Positions 45,028-52,284 of a stretch of 52,284 nt of DNA are shown here, piece after piece. The notes under the pieces are model-generated. The model ran no database searches, was not told the DNA's origin, and saw only the letters and a program-made list of their open reading frames with translations. This DNA is from Gammaproteobacteria bacterium (lineage in GTDB: Bacteria; Pseudomonadota; Gammaproteobacteria; UBA1113). The DNA lies in assembly GCA_021773295.1 (NCBI GenBank), contig JAJFKI010000064.1, positions 1 through 52,284 on the forward strand. The letters run 5' to 3'. Position 1 is the first letter of the stretch; each line of letters opens with the position of its first letter. A program made the position numbers and the translations under genes.

Positions 45028-45981
45028 TTATTTAATACGACTATTGAGCCAATCTAAATAGTGATTAACCCCTTGCTCTACCGTTAAAAATTCTTGCTTG
45101 TAACCCCTTGCTTTAAGTTGGCTGATATCGGCTTGGGTGAAGCTTTGATAATGGCCTTTTAAGTGTTCTGGAAAGGGGATATACGTTAATTTCCCCGTTT
45201 TGTGCCAGTTTAATACGGCGTTGGCGACGGCGTTGAAGCTTTGGCTGCGGCCGGTGCCAACGTTATAAATGCCGCTTTTGTTGGGGTTATCTAAGAAAAA
45301 CAAATTAACGGCCACCACATCACCCACATACACGAAATCTCGTTGTTGTTCGCCATCGGCGTAGCCATCGCAGCCTTCGAAGAGTTTTATCACGCCATTG
45401 TCTTGTAATTGTTGGTTTAAATGGTAAGCCACGCTGGCCATTTTGCCCTTGTGTTGCTCCCTTGGGCCATAAACGTTGAAGTAGCGCAAACCAACGACTT
45501 GTGCTTGCAAATCATCTTGATAACGGCGGACATATTGATCGAAGAGTAACTTTGAATACCCGTACACATTAAGAGGCGCTTCATTGGCGGGTTCTTCTTT
45601 GAATGTGGTATTAGCGCCATAGGTTGCTGCGCTGGAGGCATAAATAAAAGGAATTTTTCGCTGTTGGCAATAATGAAAAAGATGCTTTGAGTATTCGAAA
45701 TTATTTTGTAGCATGAATTTGCCATCCCACTGTGTGGTATCGGAACATGCACCTAAGTGAAAGACAGCGTCGACCTTATCGGCAAATTCCACGCCTTCCA
45801 TCAGCATGTCTAAAAAGTCATCTTTATCTAAGTAATCAGCGATGCGCGCATCGACCAAGTTATTAAATTTAATACCATCGCTTAAATCATCAACGACGAT
45901 GATGTCATCAACACCACGTGCATTGAGCCCTTGTACTAGGTTACTCCCAATGAAACCTGCACCACCTGTTACTATGATCAT
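45028..45981 (-). CDS. hldD: ADP-L-glycero-D-manno-heptose 6-epimerase
   Basis: 317 residues. NAD(P) motif [31 protein letters not shown], catalytic [25 protein letters not shown]. Epimerises the heptose for the LPS inner core. Follows hldE with a 14-bp gap. Confidence 0.96.
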   Translation of the reverse strand: MIIVTGGAGFIGSNLVQGLNARGVDDIIVVDDLSDGIKFNNLVDARIADYLDKDDFLDMLMEGVEFADKVDAVFHLGACSDTTQWDGKFMLQNNFEYSKHLFHYCQQRKIPFIYASSAATYGANTTFKEEPANEAPLNVYGYSKLLFDQYVRRYQDDLQAQVVGLRYFNVYGPREQHKGKMASVAYHLNQQLQDNGVIKLFEGCDGYADGEQQRDFVYVGDVVAVNLFFLDNPNKSGIYNVGTGRSQSFNAVANAVLNWHKTGKLTYIPFPEHLKGHYQSFTQADISQLKARGYKQEFLTVEQGVNHYLDWLNSRIK

Positions 45982-45995
45982 TAGTCTACCCTCTT

Positions 45996-47438
45996 TTAAT
46001 CTGCGAGTGCGACATCCGCCGCGATTTTATTAATAATTGCCGTAGTGGAAAACCCTGGGTGAAAGGCTAGAGATTTTACGGCACCACCATTGTCTAACAC
46101 GGCCCTACTCCCCGCAATTTGTTCTTGTCTCCAATCACCACCTTTGACTAACACATCCGGTAAGCATTGCGAGACTAAACGCTCTGGTGTATCTTCAGCG
46201 AAGGGCACCACCCAATCCACAGCTTTTAAACTAGCCAACACCGCCATGCGACTTTCTAAAGGATTGATGGGGCGCTCTGGGCCTTTATTTAAACGTTGCA
46301 CTGAACTGTCATCATTCACCGCCACAACTAACCTATCGCCTAAGGCTTTCGCTTCTTCTAAATACGCGATATGGCCTGGATGCAAAATGTCAAAACAACC
46401 ATTGGTCATTACGATTTTTTCGCCGCGGGAGCGCGCTTCTTTTAACGCTAACATTAATTGTGATTCATCCATAATCCCTTCACTCGACAAGGCCGCTTTT
46501 AACACGTGACGCATTTCGGTGACGGAGGCTGTCGCCGCACCTAATTTACCAACAACAATCCCCGCTGCCACATTGGCTAAATTCATTGCGTCCTTAATGG
46601 GATAATCTGCCGCTAACGCTGTTGCCATGGCTGCAATAACGGTATCACCAGCACCGGTCACGTCAAACACTTCCCGCGCTTGGGTGGGTAAGTGATGGGG
46701 TGCTTGATCTTGTTGTAATAAGGTCATGCCACGCTCACCGCGGGTGACTAAAATGGCTTGGATGTCATGTTGTTTTAAAAGAGTGGCACCTTTTTCTTGA
46801 ATCTCGTGATCATTTTTGCAAGGACCAACAACACTTTGGAATTCTTTGAAGTTGGGTGTGATAACACTCGCGCCACGATACAAACTAAAATCAATACTTT
46901 TTGGATCAACCAAGACCGGCAAATGACGCTGCCTGGCAGCTGCAATCAAGGCTGGGATATCATACAAAGCGCCTTTTCCATAATCCGAAATGATAACCGC
47001 ATTACAATGATTTAAATCGTTTAATGCTTGCAGCTGTAACTCCTTTGCCGCTTGTGCATGACGTTCATTATCTTCAAAATCCAAGCGGATTAATTGTTGG
47101 TGTAAACTCAGTACACGCAATTTTGTGACCGTGGGCACATTTTTCAACGTCAGTAATTTTGCTTGAATGTGGGATTGTTGTAAGCCTTGTTGTAATAACT
47201 GGCCGGCATCGTCTTCGCCACATAAACCAAATAGAATCGCTCTCGCACCTAAAGCTGCTACATTTAATGCCACATTGCCAGCACCGCCTGGACGCTCTTC
47301 CATTTCTTTAATATGCACCACCGGGATAGGGGCTTCTGGTGAAATACGCGAAGTTGCCCCGTGCCAGTATCTGTCTAGCATCACATCGCCAATAATCAAC
47401 ACTTGAGCTTCATTAAAGTCGAGGGTCTGAGTATTCAT
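45996..47438 (-). CDS. hldE: Bifunctional heptose 7-phosphate kinase / heptose 1-phosphate adenylyltransferase
   Basis: 480 residues. N-terminal ribokinase-like domain ([39 protein letters not shown] near 235-250) and C-terminal nucleotidyltransferase ([21 protein letters not shown] near 345-365). Makes ADP-heptose, the LPS core precursor and a known innate-immune signal in hosts. Forms an operon with hldD. Confidence 0.96.
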   Translation of the reverse strand: MNTQTLDFNEAQVLIIGDVMLDRYWHGATSRISPEAPIPVVHIKEMEERPGGAGNVALNVAALGARAILFGLCGEDDAGQLLQQGLQQSHIQAKLLTLKNVPTVTKLRVLSLHQQLIRLDFEDNERHAQAAKELQLQALNDLNHCNAVIISDYGKGALYDIPALIAAARQRHLPVLVDPKSIDFSLYRGASVITPNFKEFQSVVGPCKNDHEIQEKGATLLKQHDIQAILVTRGERGMTLLQQDQAPHHLPTQAREVFDVTGAGDTVIAAMATALAADYPIKDAMNLANVAAGIVVGKLGAATASVTEMRHVLKAALSSEGIMDESQLMLALKEARSRGEKIVMTNGCFDILHPGHIAYLEEAKALGDRLVVAVNDDSSVQRLNKGPERPINPLESRMAVLASLKAVDWVVPFAEDTPERLVSQCLPDVLVKGGDWRQEQIAGSRAVLDNGGAVKSLAFHPGFSTTAIINKIAADVALAD

Positions 47439-47464
47439 TCATACTTCCTTATGGTTTTGGCGAT

Positions 47465-47511
47465 TATATACCAATCACCCTTCAAGATGCTAGATTTTAA
47501 GCCATTTGATT
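47465..47511 (+). repeat. Degenerate left arm of the hairpin repeat
   Basis: TATACCAATCACCCTTCAAG then ATGCTAGATTTTAAGCCATT resembles the left arm of copies B and C (TATACCC...TTCAAAATGCGAGATTT). Several substitutions; no second arm. Confidence 0.5.
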
Positions 47512-47539
47512 GAGCTTAGTGGCTTTACAAACGGGCCCT

Positions 47540-47564
47540 ATTAATTTAATAACATTAAATTAAT
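47540..47564. promoter_or_regulatory. Candidate HicB operator
   Basis: Perfect inverted repeat ATTAATTTAAT-aac-ATTAAATTAAT, 11-bp arms, 77 bp-52 bp before hicA. A promoter TTGAAA (47577-47582), 17-bp spacer, TATAGT (47600-47605) follows directly. Confidence 0.6.
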
Positions 47565-47616
47565 GCTTAAATTAACTTGAAATTAATGTGTATGGTGTGT
47601 ATAGTTATGAAAAGTT

Positions 47617-47787
47617 ATGAAGATTATTAAAGCAAATGGGTGGGTCATGCACTTCACGCGTGGAAGTCATTATCAATTTAAGCACCCGACTAAAAAAGGT
47701 AAGGTGACGATTCCTCATCCTAAAAAGGATTTGCCGGTTGGCACCGTTAAAAATATCTTCAAACAGGCTCAGATTATATTTAATTAA
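47617..47787 (+). CDS. hicA: HicA toxin (short form)
   Basis: 56 residues: KANGW, the catalytic His in TRGSHYQFKHPTKKG, VTIPHPKKDLP and GTVKNIFKQAQ, a clear HicA mRNA interferase. The start is unusual. An upstream ATG at 47607 opens MKSYED..., which looks like a normal HicA N-terminus but is out of frame by one base, so either the gene has a frameshift near its start or translation begins at the ATG at 47617. If the TATAGT at 47600-47605 is the -10, the mRNA is nearly leaderless. Followed after 17 bp by hicB. Confidence 0.85.
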   Translation: MKIIKANGWVMHFTRGSHYQFKHPTKKGKVTIPHPKKDLPVGTVKNIFKQAQIIFN

Positions 47788-47804
47788 CAATGGAGCTAGA
47801 AACC

Positions 47805-48206
47805 ATGAAATATATAGCCATTATCCATAAAGATGAACACTCTGACTACGGGGTCACCATCCCTGACTTGCCTGGCTGCTTCTCCGCCGGCAGCAGCTTT
47901 GAAGACGCCATCGATAACGCCGCCGAGGCCATCGAGTGCCATATTGAAGGCTGCCTCGAAGATAAAGAAAGCGTGCCATTACCAAAAGCCATTGAGAAAC
48001 ATGTGAGTAGTGATGCGGCCAAGGGCGGTGTTTTTGTGGTCATCGATGTCGACTTGTCAAAATTATCTGGCAAAGCTAGGCGCGTCAATATTACGCTACC
48101 TGAGCGGATTTTAAACCATATCGATAAATATACGTCGGCACATGGCAGTAATCGTTCGGGCTTCATCGTGGACGCCGCCATGTTTTATCTCGCCAATCAC
48201 CGCTAA
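47805..48206 (+). CDS. hicB: HicB antitoxin
   Basis: 133 residues from the ATG at 47805 (GGAG upstream). N-terminal degenerate RNase H-like HicB domain (IIHKDEHSDYGVTIPDLPGCFSAG, FEDAIDNAAEAI) and a C-terminal ribbon-helix-helix DNA-binding segment (RRVNITLPERILNHIDKYT, about 87-105). Neutralises HicA and represses the operon, likely at 47540-47564. Confidence 0.93.
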   Translation: MKYIAIIHKDEHSDYGVTIPDLPGCFSAGSSFEDAIDNAAEAIECHIEGCLEDKESVPLPKAIEKHVSSDAAKGGVFVVIDVDLSKLSGKARRVNITLPERILNHIDKYTSAHGSNRSGFIVDAAMFYLANHR

Positions 48207-48268
48207 GCCTCGACAAGCTCACTGTATATCCGCTAAAATCGCCGCTTAAAGAATTAAGGACAGCGGCA

Positions 48269-49609
48269 TTGCTTCACATCAAAAGCATCATAGGAAAAAA
48301 CAGCTTTAAAAAGCGCTTGGCCATCGCCTGTGCTGTTGTCTTCAATTTGTTTAGCATGGCACCCGTGATAGCAGCACCACCGCCCCCACCGGATGATCCT
48401 CACCCTTTCGTCAGCTTTCATGACGGCATTCGCTTTAGCAATCCCGATGGCAGCCAATACGCTGTGTTACACGGACAAGTCACTGCAAACACGAGCCGCT
48501 TTAACGGTGGCTATAACACCAATAAGTTTGGTAAAGGCCGCTTTGGTAGCGAGAGTGAAATTCAAACGGCACGATTAGCCTTATCAGGACAGTTTGTTCC
48601 TGATTGGACGTACAAATTCCAAATTGCCAGCAGCAGTGTTGAAGATGATAGCTTATTTTTACGACAAGGTAATCTGACGTATACCGGCTTACCACCCTTC
48701 AATATTACCGTGGGTAAGGTCGCCATGAATTACGGCCTCGATAATATGCATGACACTTACAATAATTATGGGACTGGCTTTACCATGTTAACGGGTGTCT
48801 TCACCCCACCACCCGCGCTTGGGATCACCCTCGGTAACTATTATCACGCCTATGGGATTACTTGGAATGTAGGGGTTTATAGTTTTGGCAATGTGATTCG
48901 TAACTCATCCTCTGAATTACAAGGTGAGCAGGGTTACTTACAAGAAACGTCTGCTTATGTCGGGCGTTTTGGTTGGACGTTATTTAATGATAGGCAGCAA
49001 GGTCGCGTCCTCTTTTGGCAAGTCAGCGCCTTATATTTACAAGGCAGTAACATTCAAGCTGTTGATGTCTCTGCGGATGGTAATGTATTAGGGACTGTGC
49101 ACCCCCTAAAATTTCCGCCCGTGACCTCTGGTCCTATTGCCATAGGCGCGATTCAAAAAGAAACCCACATCATAGATATTGGTGTTGCCACTGAATACGG
49201 CCCGTTAAGTATCGAAACCGAATACGCTCATGTTAGAACAATGATTGGTGGTGTCGTGTCAAACCATCCACGCTATGAAGATGGCTACATTCAAGGGGGA
49301 TGGGTTATCACTGGCGAACACCGTGGTTTTGATGAGTCCGCAGGTTATCTAGTCGGGGTTACCCCCAGTCATCGCTATGGTGCATTTGAAGCTGTCGTGC
49401 GCCTAGAAGCCATTCGCTTACAATCAAGAATCTACGATGATGAACGTAAAACAGGTATCAATGCCCGCACTGCTACCATCGGCATCGTTTGGTATGTCAA
49501 TACACACGTTCGCTTTGCCATGACTGGCTCTCACATGTGGCGCTGGGGTCCTGGAATTATTACTCATGAAGGTAAAGGTATTGTCTTACAGGGAAATGTC
49601 TTCTTTTAA
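48269..49609 (+). CDS. OprO/OprP-type (phosphate-selective) porin
   Basis: 446 residues. The TTG start is supported by AAGGA upstream and by a good signal peptide (KKRLAIACAVVFNLFSMAPVIAA) that begins after it; no ATG is better placed. Mature start is Pro-rich (PPPPPDDPHP), then barrel strands such as HGQVTANTSRFNGG, ARLALSGQFVPDWTYKFQIASS, ITVGKVAMNYGLDN, TATIGIVWYVN and a final Phe (NVFF), as in PF07396 porins. Substrate is not certain (phosphate, pyrophosphate or other anions). Monocistronic. Confidence 0.85.
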   Translation: MLHIKSIIGKNSFKKRLAIACAVVFNLFSMAPVIAAPPPPPDDPHPFVSFHDGIRFSNPDGSQYAVLHGQVTANTSRFNGGYNTNKFGKGRFGSESEIQTARLALSGQFVPDWTYKFQIASSSVEDDSLFLRQGNLTYTGLPPFNITVGKVAMNYGLDNMHDTYNNYGTGFTMLTGVFTPPPALGITLGNYYHAYGITWNVGVYSFGNVIRNSSSELQGEQGYLQETSAYVGRFGWTLFNDRQQGRVLFWQVSALYLQGSNIQAVDVSADGNVLGTVHPLKFPPVTSGPIAIGAIQKETHIIDIGVATEYGPLSIETEYAHVRTMIGGVVSNHPRYEDGYIQGGWVITGEHRGFDESAGYLVGVTPSHRYGAFEAVVRLEAIRLQSRIYDDERKTGINARTATIGIVWYVNTHVRFAMTGSHMWRWGPGIITHEGKGIVLQGNVFF

Positions 49610-49632
49610 AAAGCGCTAATTCACCACACTGG

Positions 49633-49648
49633 CTCGCTAAAAAGCGAG
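49633..49648 (+). other. Short hairpin after the porin gene
   Basis: CTCGCT-AAAA-AGCGAG, no T-run. May be a weak terminator or mRNA-end hairpin for the porin transcript. Confidence 0.4.
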
Positions 49649-49702
49649 TAAGATGACGATATAACGTGAAAATGCTATACTCCTCGTGAATTAAACTGCG
49701 AA

Positions 49703-49746
49703 CCCCTTATTCCTTCCCCCTTTGCGGGGGAAGGCTAGGATGGGGG
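49703..49746. repeat. REP-like G/C palindrome
   Basis: CCTTCCCCC-TTTGC-GGGGGAAGG (49712-49734) extended by CCCC...GGGG outside. Its GC content is far above its surroundings, as for interspersed REP-type palindromes. It lies just upstream of the surface-sugar operon. Confidence 0.55.
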
Positions 49747-49769
49747 GATGTAAATAAAGAGGATAGAAG

Positions 49770-50243
49770 ATGACAGAAGTAACCATCGACAGTGTAGAGT
49801 TAAAATCTCTGGCGACCTTCTGCGATGAGCGCGGCTTTTTCCGCGAAGTCATCCGCACGACTGACAATCCTTTTTTTAAAGAAGGCTTTGGCCAACTCAG
49901 CCATTCAATTTTATATACTCATTTAACCAAAGCTTGGCATATCCATCAACGGCAAATCGACTGGTGGTATGTGGCATCAGGCGTTTTAAAAGTCGGCTTA
50001 CACGATAGACGTCCAGACTCCCCAACCTATAAAAATACCATGACCTTTTGTCTCGGTGATAATCAAGATGCATACTGTTTAAAAATCCCACCTGGGGTTG
50101 CACACGGTTGCAAGGCTATTCAGGGCCCGGCGCATATTATTTATGTCACCTCAGAAATTTATGATCCTAATGACGAAGGTCGTATCGCCCACGATGATCC
50201 AGAGATTGGTTTTGATTGGTTGTCCGGACCAGCTATTACTTAA
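49770..50243 (+). CDS. dTDP-sugar 3,5-epimerase-like cupin (RmlC family)
   Basis: 157 residues. RmlC-type double-stranded beta-helix: DERGFFREVIR, FGQLSHSILYTHLTKAWHIHQRQIDWWYV with the usual His pair, KIPPGVAHGCKAI. Shorter than classic RmlC (about 180) and may act on a nucleotide sugar for LPS/O-antigen. Start follows GAGGATAGAAG. The next gene overlaps its stop codon (TAATG). Confidence 0.85.
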   Translation: MTEVTIDSVELKSLATFCDERGFFREVIRTTDNPFFKEGFGQLSHSILYTHLTKAWHIHQRQIDWWYVASGVLKVGLHDRRPDSPTYKNTMTFCLGDNQDAYCLKIPPGVAHGCKAIQGPAHIIYVTSEIYDPNDEGRIAHDDPEIGFDWLSGPAIT

Positions 50244-51208
50244 TGAGTGACGTGCTTATGTTTAATCTCAATGACTATGATAATAAAACACTATTAATAA
50301 CCGGTGCTAGCGGCTATATTGCTTCTAGCCTCATTGAAACATTATCACGCGTCAATTGTCGTATTATTTCAGTGAGCCGTAAGAATAACGATCTATGGGA
50401 TTCAAATTTTTGGCGGGCAATTTTAAAAGACGTTGATATTATTTTTCATTTAGCCGCACAGACTAGTATCAAACTTGCGAATGAAAATCCGCCACAAGAC
50501 ATGCAACACAATATCGTTCCTCTTATAACCCTGCTTGAAACCTGTCAGCAACACCACTATTCACCACACATTATTTTAGCCAGTTCTGTTTCTATTTATG
50601 GCTTAACCAAACAGTTGCCCGTTGATGAGTCTCAGCCGGATAACCCGTTAACAACCTATTGCTTACATAAGCAATTGGCTGAACATTATTTAAAATATTA
50701 CATACGGCAAGGTGTTGTCACTGGTTGTGCCTTGCGTCTTGCAAATGTTTATGGCCCGGGTGCCACCGCGAGTAGTTCGGATCGCAATATCTTAAACAAA
50801 ATGATTTTAACTGCATTACGCGCTAAGCCGTTAACGGTGTATGGTGATGGTAACTACATCAGAGACTATGTCTACATTGATGATGTGGCCAATGCTTTTC
50901 TGGCAGCAGGTTTAGCGATAAACGTTGTGAATGGCAAGCATTTTATTATTAGCAGTGGTGAAGCGAATACGTTTATGCATGCTATACACACTGTTGCTAA
51001 AGAAGTAACATTAAAAACTCAAAAAGATATCACCATTAACAACATACCCTTGCCAGAAACCATCTCAGCCATTGATTTGAGAAATTTTCAAGGCAACAGC
51101 CAAGCTTTTTGCCAAGCAACAGCATGGCAAGCACAAACTCCTCTAACTCAAGGTATACGCAAAACTGTTAACCATTATTATAAAATCAATGAAGGTGTAA
51201 CATCATGA
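50243..51208 (+). CDS. NAD-dependent nucleotide-sugar epimerase/dehydratase
   Basis: 321 residues from the ATG at 50243, which overlaps the stop of the upstream gene. Extended SDR: ITGASGYIASSLIE, FHLAAQTSIK, ASSVSIYG, catalytic Y-C-L-H-K, RLANVYGPGA, YGDGNYIRDYVYIDDVANAF. Probably converts a nucleotide sugar with the cupin epimerase. Stop overlaps the acyltransferase start (ATGA). Confidence 0.88.
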   Translation: MSDVLMFNLNDYDNKTLLITGASGYIASSLIETLSRVNCRIISVSRKNNDLWDSNFWRAILKDVDIIFHLAAQTSIKLANENPPQDMQHNIVPLITLLETCQQHHYSPHIILASSVSIYGLTKQLPVDESQPDNPLTTYCLHKQLAEHYLKYYIRQGVVTGCALRLANVYGPGATASSSDRNILNKMILTALRAKPLTVYGDGNYIRDYVYIDDVANAFLAAGLAINVVNGKHFIISSGEANTFMHAIHTVAKEVTLKTQKDITINNIPLPETISAIDLRNFQGNSQAFCQATAWQAQTPLTQGIRKTVNHYYKINEGVTS

Positions 51209-52122
51209 GTAAACATCAACAGCGATTTAAATTAAAATACTGGCCTACTCATATTGCGCTAGCACTATTTCGTCCTATTGGTTGGCTACCTTATTCTTTC
51301 AATATGATGCTCGGGCGTTGGCTTGGCCGGTTAATGCAGAAATACAGCCACTCAATGCGGCGCAATTGTGACGTTAATTTAAGCCTTTGCTTTCCTAACT
51401 TAAGTGATGAAGAAAGAAAAACCTTAATGCAAAAAAGTTTTGAAGCCGCTGGCCAGGGTTTTATAGAGTGCGGCATCGCAGCATGGCCCAGGGAAAAATC
51501 ACTTTTAAGATTAGTGCATTCTCTGGAAGGCATTGAACACTTAAGCAATGCACAACAACAAGGCCAAGGCGTGCTCGTATTATTCCCACACTTAAGCGCG
51601 CTGTATATCATGGCGTATTTAATACAGCGTACCACTAAACTCGACTTATCATTAATGTACCATAGCCCGCGCAACGCAGCGCTAGATTACTTCATGCGCT
51701 CTCGCATGGAAAAATATGCGGATAAGGTTTACACCCGAAGGGATATTAAAAAAATAGTTCATGCACTTAGTGAAAAAAAAGTGATTTGGTATTCCGCGGA
51801 TATTGATAGTGGTGGGAAAATGAGTGTCTTCGCACCCTTTTTCAATATACCTGCCGCTACGTTAACAACCCCGATGCGCTTGGCTCAAACAACGGGGGCT
51901 AAGGTTTGCTTATCTAGTTTTATCCGTCGCGCTGATGGTAAAGGTTACGACATTAAAATATTAGCACCGCTAGAAAACTTCCCCTCTGGAGATGACGTCC
52001 AGGATGCAACCCGCATTAATCAACAAGTCGAGGACATTGTAAAGCCCCACCCTGAACAATACCTCTGGACCATGAAGCGCTTTAAAACTAGGCCAGACGG
52101 CACTAGAATTTACAATGGTTAA
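51205..52122 (+). CDS. LpxL/HtrB-family lipid A acyltransferase homologue with altered motif
   Basis: 305 residues. One N-terminal hydrophobic anchor, then the family pattern: LMQKSFEAAGQGFIE, VLVLFPHLSALYIMAYL, LSLMYHSPRNAALDYFM, VIWYSADIDSGGKMSVFAPFF, PEQYLWTMKRFKTRPDG. The H-x4-D/E catalytic motif of LpxL reads H-L-S-A-L-Y here, so the acidic partner is replaced by Tyr. Either the acid is supplied elsewhere or the enzyme has another reaction. Last of three overlapping genes, which suggests a joint lipid A/surface glycan role. Confidence 0.85.
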   Translation: MSKHQQRFKLKYWPTHIALALFRPIGWLPYSFNMMLGRWLGRLMQKYSHSMRRNCDVNLSLCFPNLSDEERKTLMQKSFEAAGQGFIECGIAAWPREKSLLRLVHSLEGIEHLSNAQQQGQGVLVLFPHLSALYIMAYLIQRTTKLDLSLMYHSPRNAALDYFMRSRMEKYADKVYTRRDIKKIVHALSEKKVIWYSADIDSGGKMSVFAPFFNIPAATLTTPMRLAQTTGAKVCLSSFIRRADGKGYDIKILAPLENFPSGDDVQDATRINQQVEDIVKPHPEQYLWTMKRFKTRPDGTRIYNG

Positions 52123-52125
52123 GCT

Positions 52126-52284
52126 TATATACCCGCCACACTCCAAAATGCGAGATTTAGGCAATTTGATTTTTGTTCCCTTTGAGCGTTCGAAATGCAG
52201 GTAATAGCCAGTCTATTGGCAAATTTCGAACGTTCAAAGGGGGCAAAAAGCAATAGCATTAATCTCGCATTTTGGAGTGTGGCG
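52126..52284 (+). repeat. 164-bp hairpin repeat, copy C (runs off the window end)
   Basis: Left arm TATACCCGCCACACTCCAAA, inner arms TTTGAGCGTTCGAAAT and complement, centre GCAGGTAATAGCCAGTCTATTG, right arm ending GGAGTGTGGCG at the last base. About 5-6 bp of the right end are outside. It starts 4 bp after the stop of the acyltransferase gene. Confidence 0.9.

Noticed and set aside
45417..45752. 111-codon ORF inside hldD
   Set aside because: Same strand, different frame, inside a fully conserved enzyme gene; no start signal.
46090..46509. 139-codon ORF opposite hldE
   Set aside because: Antisense shadow of a conserved enzyme; composition not protein-like.

Overview
The window looks like a chromosome segment of a low-GC, host-associated gammaproteobacterium, most likely a member of or relative of the Legionellales (Coxiella/Legionella/Berkiella-like). 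This rests on the core order aroQ-accB-accC-prmA...fis-purH-purD, on a MidA/PTPS/pteridine-reductase cluster, on a large ankyrin protein and another effector-like gene, and on many toxin-antitoxin modules. The family placement is inference; no rRNA or tRNA gene was found.

Layout. 1-4.4 kb is eroded accessory DNA: a hairpin repeat, a MATE remnant, a decayed small gene, a RelE-like-domain protein, an ABC exporter, a DUF4143 remnant and an internally deleted IS3-type element. 4.4-12.6 kb carries mmsA, a CopA-CopB fusion multicopper oxidase, an outer-membrane barrel protein and a 1227-residue ankyrin protein. 12.7-18.4 kb is a toxin-antitoxin pair followed by the type VI secretion operon tssB-tssC-hcp-tssE-tssF-tssG (minus strand). 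18.5-22.3 kb is pterin metabolism (SDR, PTPS-like enzyme), MidA and an ATPase. 22.3-24.3 kb has little protein coding: a small membrane protein, a 51-residue ORF, three tandem 154-bp units rich in GGA motifs that each end in a terminator, a perfect copy of the 164-bp hairpin repeat and a small inverted-repeat element. 24.3-25.9 kb holds a secreted DM9-like protein and a PIN/AbrB toxin-antitoxin pair.

26-39 kb is the housekeeping core: aroQ-accBC-prmA, a convergent EAL phosphodiesterase, a promoter-to-terminator structured RNA of about 325 nt just before fis, then purH-purD. The second T6SS block (tssL-tssM) follows purD after 3 bp and is probably read from the purine promoter. 39-48 kb has TumE/TumA, a long palindrome, a Mla-type lipid transport operon, an effector-like gene, hldD-hldE (LPS heptose) and HicAB. 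48-52 kb has an OprO/P-type porin, a three-gene translationally coupled surface-sugar/lipid A operon and a further copy of the hairpin repeat running off the end.

The strongest unusual signals are RNA-like: (1) the 164-bp hairpin repeat family, whose arms covary between copies and whose imperfections are G.U pairs in one strand only; (2) the GGA-rich tandem array, which resembles CsrA/RsmA-sequestering RNAs; (3) the structured RNA/leader in front of fis. Protein-level oddities are the CopA-CopB fusion, an ART-like core inside the ankyrin protein, a TssM without its N-terminal membrane hairpin and P-loop, a PTPS with Glu at the Cys position, and an LpxL-like enzyme lacking the catalytic Glu.
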